Source: Thermoleophilia bacterium
GTDB lineage: Bacteria; Actinomycetota; Thermoleophilia; Miltoncostaeales; Miltoncostaeaceae
Length of the DNA: 7,166 nucleotides
Direction of reading: 5' to 3'
NCBI GenBank assembly: GCA_029861485.1
Contig: JAOTZF010000089.1
Location: 1-7,166 of the forward strand
Part shown: piece after piece, positions 6,485 to 7,166 of the stretch
Layout of the letters: each line of letters starts with the position of its first letter
How positions within the stretch are numbered: position 1 is the stretch's first letter
Notes under the pieces: generated by a model
Told to the model about the DNA's origin: nothing
What the model saw: only the letters and a program-made list of their open reading frames with translations
Databases searched by the model: none
Translations under genes and position numbers: made by a program

Positions 6485-6504
6485 CGTACGGGCACCTACG
6501 GGAA
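6485..6504 (+). repeat. Two tandem decamers with TACGGG core
   Basis: CGTACGGGCA (6485-6494) is followed directly by CCTACGGGAA (6495-6504), identical at 8 of 10 positions. A 10-bp period places both copies on one face of the helix, as for a protein-binding site. They lie about 26 bp upstream of the proposed -35 region of the response regulator promoter. Confidence 0.45.
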
Positions 6505-6522
6505 GCCCCAGCTGATTGGGCT
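6504..6522. repeat. Inverted repeat AGCCC-N9-GGGCT
   Basis: AGCCC (6504-6508) and GGGCT (6518-6522) are exact reverse complements around a 9-nt spacer. The site sits 7 bp upstream of the proposed -35 region, so it may be an operator; a five-pair hairpin without a T-tract makes a poor terminator. Confidence 0.35.
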
Positions 6523-6529
6523 CAATACC

Positions 6530-6557
6530 TAATAAGTGTGGTCCGGGCGGCCGATAG
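6530..6557 (+). promoter_or_regulatory. FliA/WhiG (sigma-28)-like promoter
   Basis: GCCGATAG (6550-6557) matches 7 of 8 bases of the sigma-28-family -10 consensus GCCGATAA. TAAT (6530-6533), 16 nt upstream, matches 3 of 4 bases of the TAAA -35 core; the consensus spacing is about 15-16. The -10 ends 6 nt before ATG 6564, which would put the transcript start at or beside the start codon. Sigma-28 factors control flagellar and chemotaxis genes, or sporulation genes in the case of WhiG. The match is by eye and needs a genome that encodes such a factor. Confidence 0.45.
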
Positions 6558-6563
6558 CTCAGT

Positions 6564-6917
6564 ATGGCGCGAATTCTGATCGCCAATGCTGACCCGATTG
6601 AGCGACTCATCCTCATCGGAGCGCTCGAGAGCGCCGGCCACGAAGTCGTCGAAGCCAGGGACGGCACGGACGCGATCGAACTCGCAGCGGATACCGATCC
6701 GCGTGCCCTGGTGCTCGACGAAGTCATGCCGCGCTCGGGAGGCGCTGAGACCGGTCGGGCCATCCGCCGCCGCGGGGAGAGCGGCATTCCGATCATTCTG
6801 TTGACGAGCCGAGCAAGCGCGGCGAGAGGCCGGGGTGTGCGCTCGACGGACACGGTCCTGAAGAAGCCGATCGATCCCGATGAGCTCGTCGCGGCCATCG
6901 ACACCGTTCTCGATTAG
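6564..6917 (+). CDS. Single-domain CheY-like response regulator
   Basis: A 117-residue receiver domain with no output domain. The phospho-acceptor is D52 in ALVLDEVMP, with T81 (ILLTS) and K101 (LKKP) as the switch threonine and conserved lysine. The start RILIANADP aligns with the usual RILVVDDDP, so the Asp-Asp pair that binds Mg2+ is replaced by N8-A9 and only D10, one position further, is kept. The protein may therefore be phosphorylated poorly or act without phosphorylation. Receiver domains of this size usually pass signals by binding a partner, such as a motor switch, kinase or enzyme. ATG 6564 has no Shine-Dalgarno and lies 6 nt after a GCCGATAG element, as for a leaderless transcript. 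A small open frame begins 10 bp after its stop, probably in the same operon. Domain identity is secure; the partner is unknown. Confidence 0.88.
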   Translation: MARILIANADPIERLILIGALESAGHEVVEARDGTDAIELAADTDPRALVLDEVMPRSGGAETGRAIRRRGESGIPIILLTSRASAARGRGVRSTDTVLKKPIDPDELVAAIDTVLD

Positions 6918-6927
6918 TGCTGGTGCA

Positions 6928-7059
6928 ATGGACGGCGTCCGAGGCGTACCGATCGGCGGCCAGGCGGCCGCGCCGCAGTTCATCGCGACCGCGGGGCGGC
7001 GCGGGCTGAGCACCACCAAGCTGGGCCTGACGAACAGGAGCCCGGAGGTGCCACGGTGA
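6928..7059 (+). CDS. Probable 43-residue small protein
   Basis: An ATG-started frame of 43 codons beginning 10 bp after the response regulator stop. Its TGA overlaps the GTG of the next gene (GTGA), the same coupling seen elsewhere in the window. Third codon positions are G or C in 39 of 42 codons after the start, against about 71% and 64% at the first and second positions, which is the bias of a real gene here. The peptide is basic in its second half (around GRRGLSTTKLGL), has no transmembrane segment and no domain I recognise. No good ribosome site precedes the ATG, so it may be translated by re-initiation after the response regulator. It could serve mainly to couple translation of the downstream membrane protein, or be a small partner of either neighbour. 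Confidence 0.55.
   Translation: MDGVRGVPIGGQAAAPQFIATAGRRGLSTTKLGLTNRSPEVPR
7044..7048 (+). promoter_or_regulatory. Shine-Dalgarno GGAGG of the last gene
   Basis: GGAGG lies 7 nt before GTG 7056 and supports that start. It is located within the end of the small frame at 6928-7059. Confidence 0.55.
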
Positions 7060-7166
7060 GCGACATCGTCGTCCTGGCGACGACGTGGACGTTCCTGGTC
7101 TACTCGCTGGGCCTGGCCATCGTCTATCTCGGTTTGACGCTGATGGCCTCGCGCGATCTGCGCGAG
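7056..7166 (+). CDS. Membrane protein N-terminus, possible family 2 glycosyltransferase
   Basis: Only the first 37 codons are in the window and the frame is open at the edge. The peptide opens with a short polar start and a hydrophobic helix (about residues 4-31, containing TFLVYSLGLAIVYLGLTLM), then turns basic and charged (SRDLRE), consistent with an N-in or signal-anchor membrane segment. This pattern, a long first helix with a Tyr-x-Leu-x-Leu stretch ending in a charged xRDLRx turn, is common at the start of membrane-bound family 2 glycosyltransferases, but so short a piece cannot settle it; any polytopic membrane protein could look like this. The GTG start has GGAGG 7 nt upstream and overlaps the stop of the small 43-codon gene by 4 bp, so it is probably third in the response regulator unit. 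Confidence 0.6.
   Translation, partial: MSDIVVLATTWTFLVYSLGLAIVYLGLTLMASRDLRE

Larger units (their letters stand above)
6406..6563. other. Intergenic regulatory region before response regulator
   Basis: These 158 bp hold no open frame worth calling. They include an A/T-richer patch (6410-6431, with the palindromes CTTAAG and AGATATCT), a GC-rich block, direct repeats (6485-6504), a small inverted repeat (6504-6522) and a sigma-28-like promoter (6530-6557). I see no intrinsic terminator with a T-tract for the upstream operon. Confidence 0.5.

Noticed and set aside
6505..6545. Riboswitch or c-di-GMP aptamer before the response regulator
   Set aside because: The conserved aptamer motifs I know are absent, and a start site at or next to the ATG would leave no leader RNA.
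6546..6585. tRNA-like opening GATAGCTCAGT with GG downstream
   Set aside because: There is no complementary D-stem arm, anticodon arm or T-loop; the sequence is better explained as a promoter -10 and the start of the response regulator.
6917..7009. 30-codon frame from GTG 6917 overlapping the response regulator stop
   Set aside because: It is a low-complexity Arg/Ser peptide in a different phase from the better supported 6928-7059 frame.

Overview
The window is GC-rich and tightly packed, with strong G/C preference at third codon positions, frequent GTG starts, 4-bp ATGA/GTGA stop-start overlaps, and TANNNT-type -10 elements placed as for leaderless transcripts. Together with the gene set (stand-alone CYTH-CHAD protein, HslR-type S4 protein, UbiE-type methyltransferases) this suggests a chromosomal segment of a high-GC actinobacterium, possibly a deep lineage such as Thermoleophilia. 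That placement is an inference. No mobile element, CRISPR array, rRNA or tRNA gene was found.

Layout. 1-278 holds no gene I can support but has a cluster of inverted repeats. 279-533 (+) encodes a small GlsB/YeaQ-type three-helix membrane protein. 683-1405 (+) encodes an LpxH-like calcineurin-type metallophosphoesterase. Convergent to it, with a 3-bp gap, lies a two-gene minus-strand operon read from 3645 down to 1409: a CYTH-CHAD protein followed by a ParA/MinD-family ATPase, coupled by an ATGA overlap. A 93-bp divergent promoter region (3646-3738) separates it from a plus-strand operon. That operon encodes a UbiE-type methyltransferase, a polytopic membrane protein faintly like UbiA prenyltransferases, a second class I methyltransferase, and an HslR-like S4 RNA-binding protein. 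After a 158-bp intergenic region with repeats and a FliA/WhiG (sigma-28)-like promoter come a CheY-like single-domain response regulator with a degenerate acidic pocket, a probable 43-residue small protein, and the start of a membrane protein that runs off the window.

How the genes may work together. The most interesting pair is CYTH-CHAD plus ParA. CHAD domains bind polyphosphate and go to polyphosphate granules, and ParA-family ATPases space cargo over the nucleoid, so the coupled pair may be a granule-positioning or segregation device (inference). The methyltransferase/UbiA-like genes may modify an isoprenoid quinone or other lipid. The last three genes look like a separately regulated unit, possibly tied to motility or the cell surface. 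The first gene of each of three transcription units has a -10-like element ending exactly 6 nt before its start codon, whereas several downstream operon genes have a Shine-Dalgarno sequence or a stop-start overlap.
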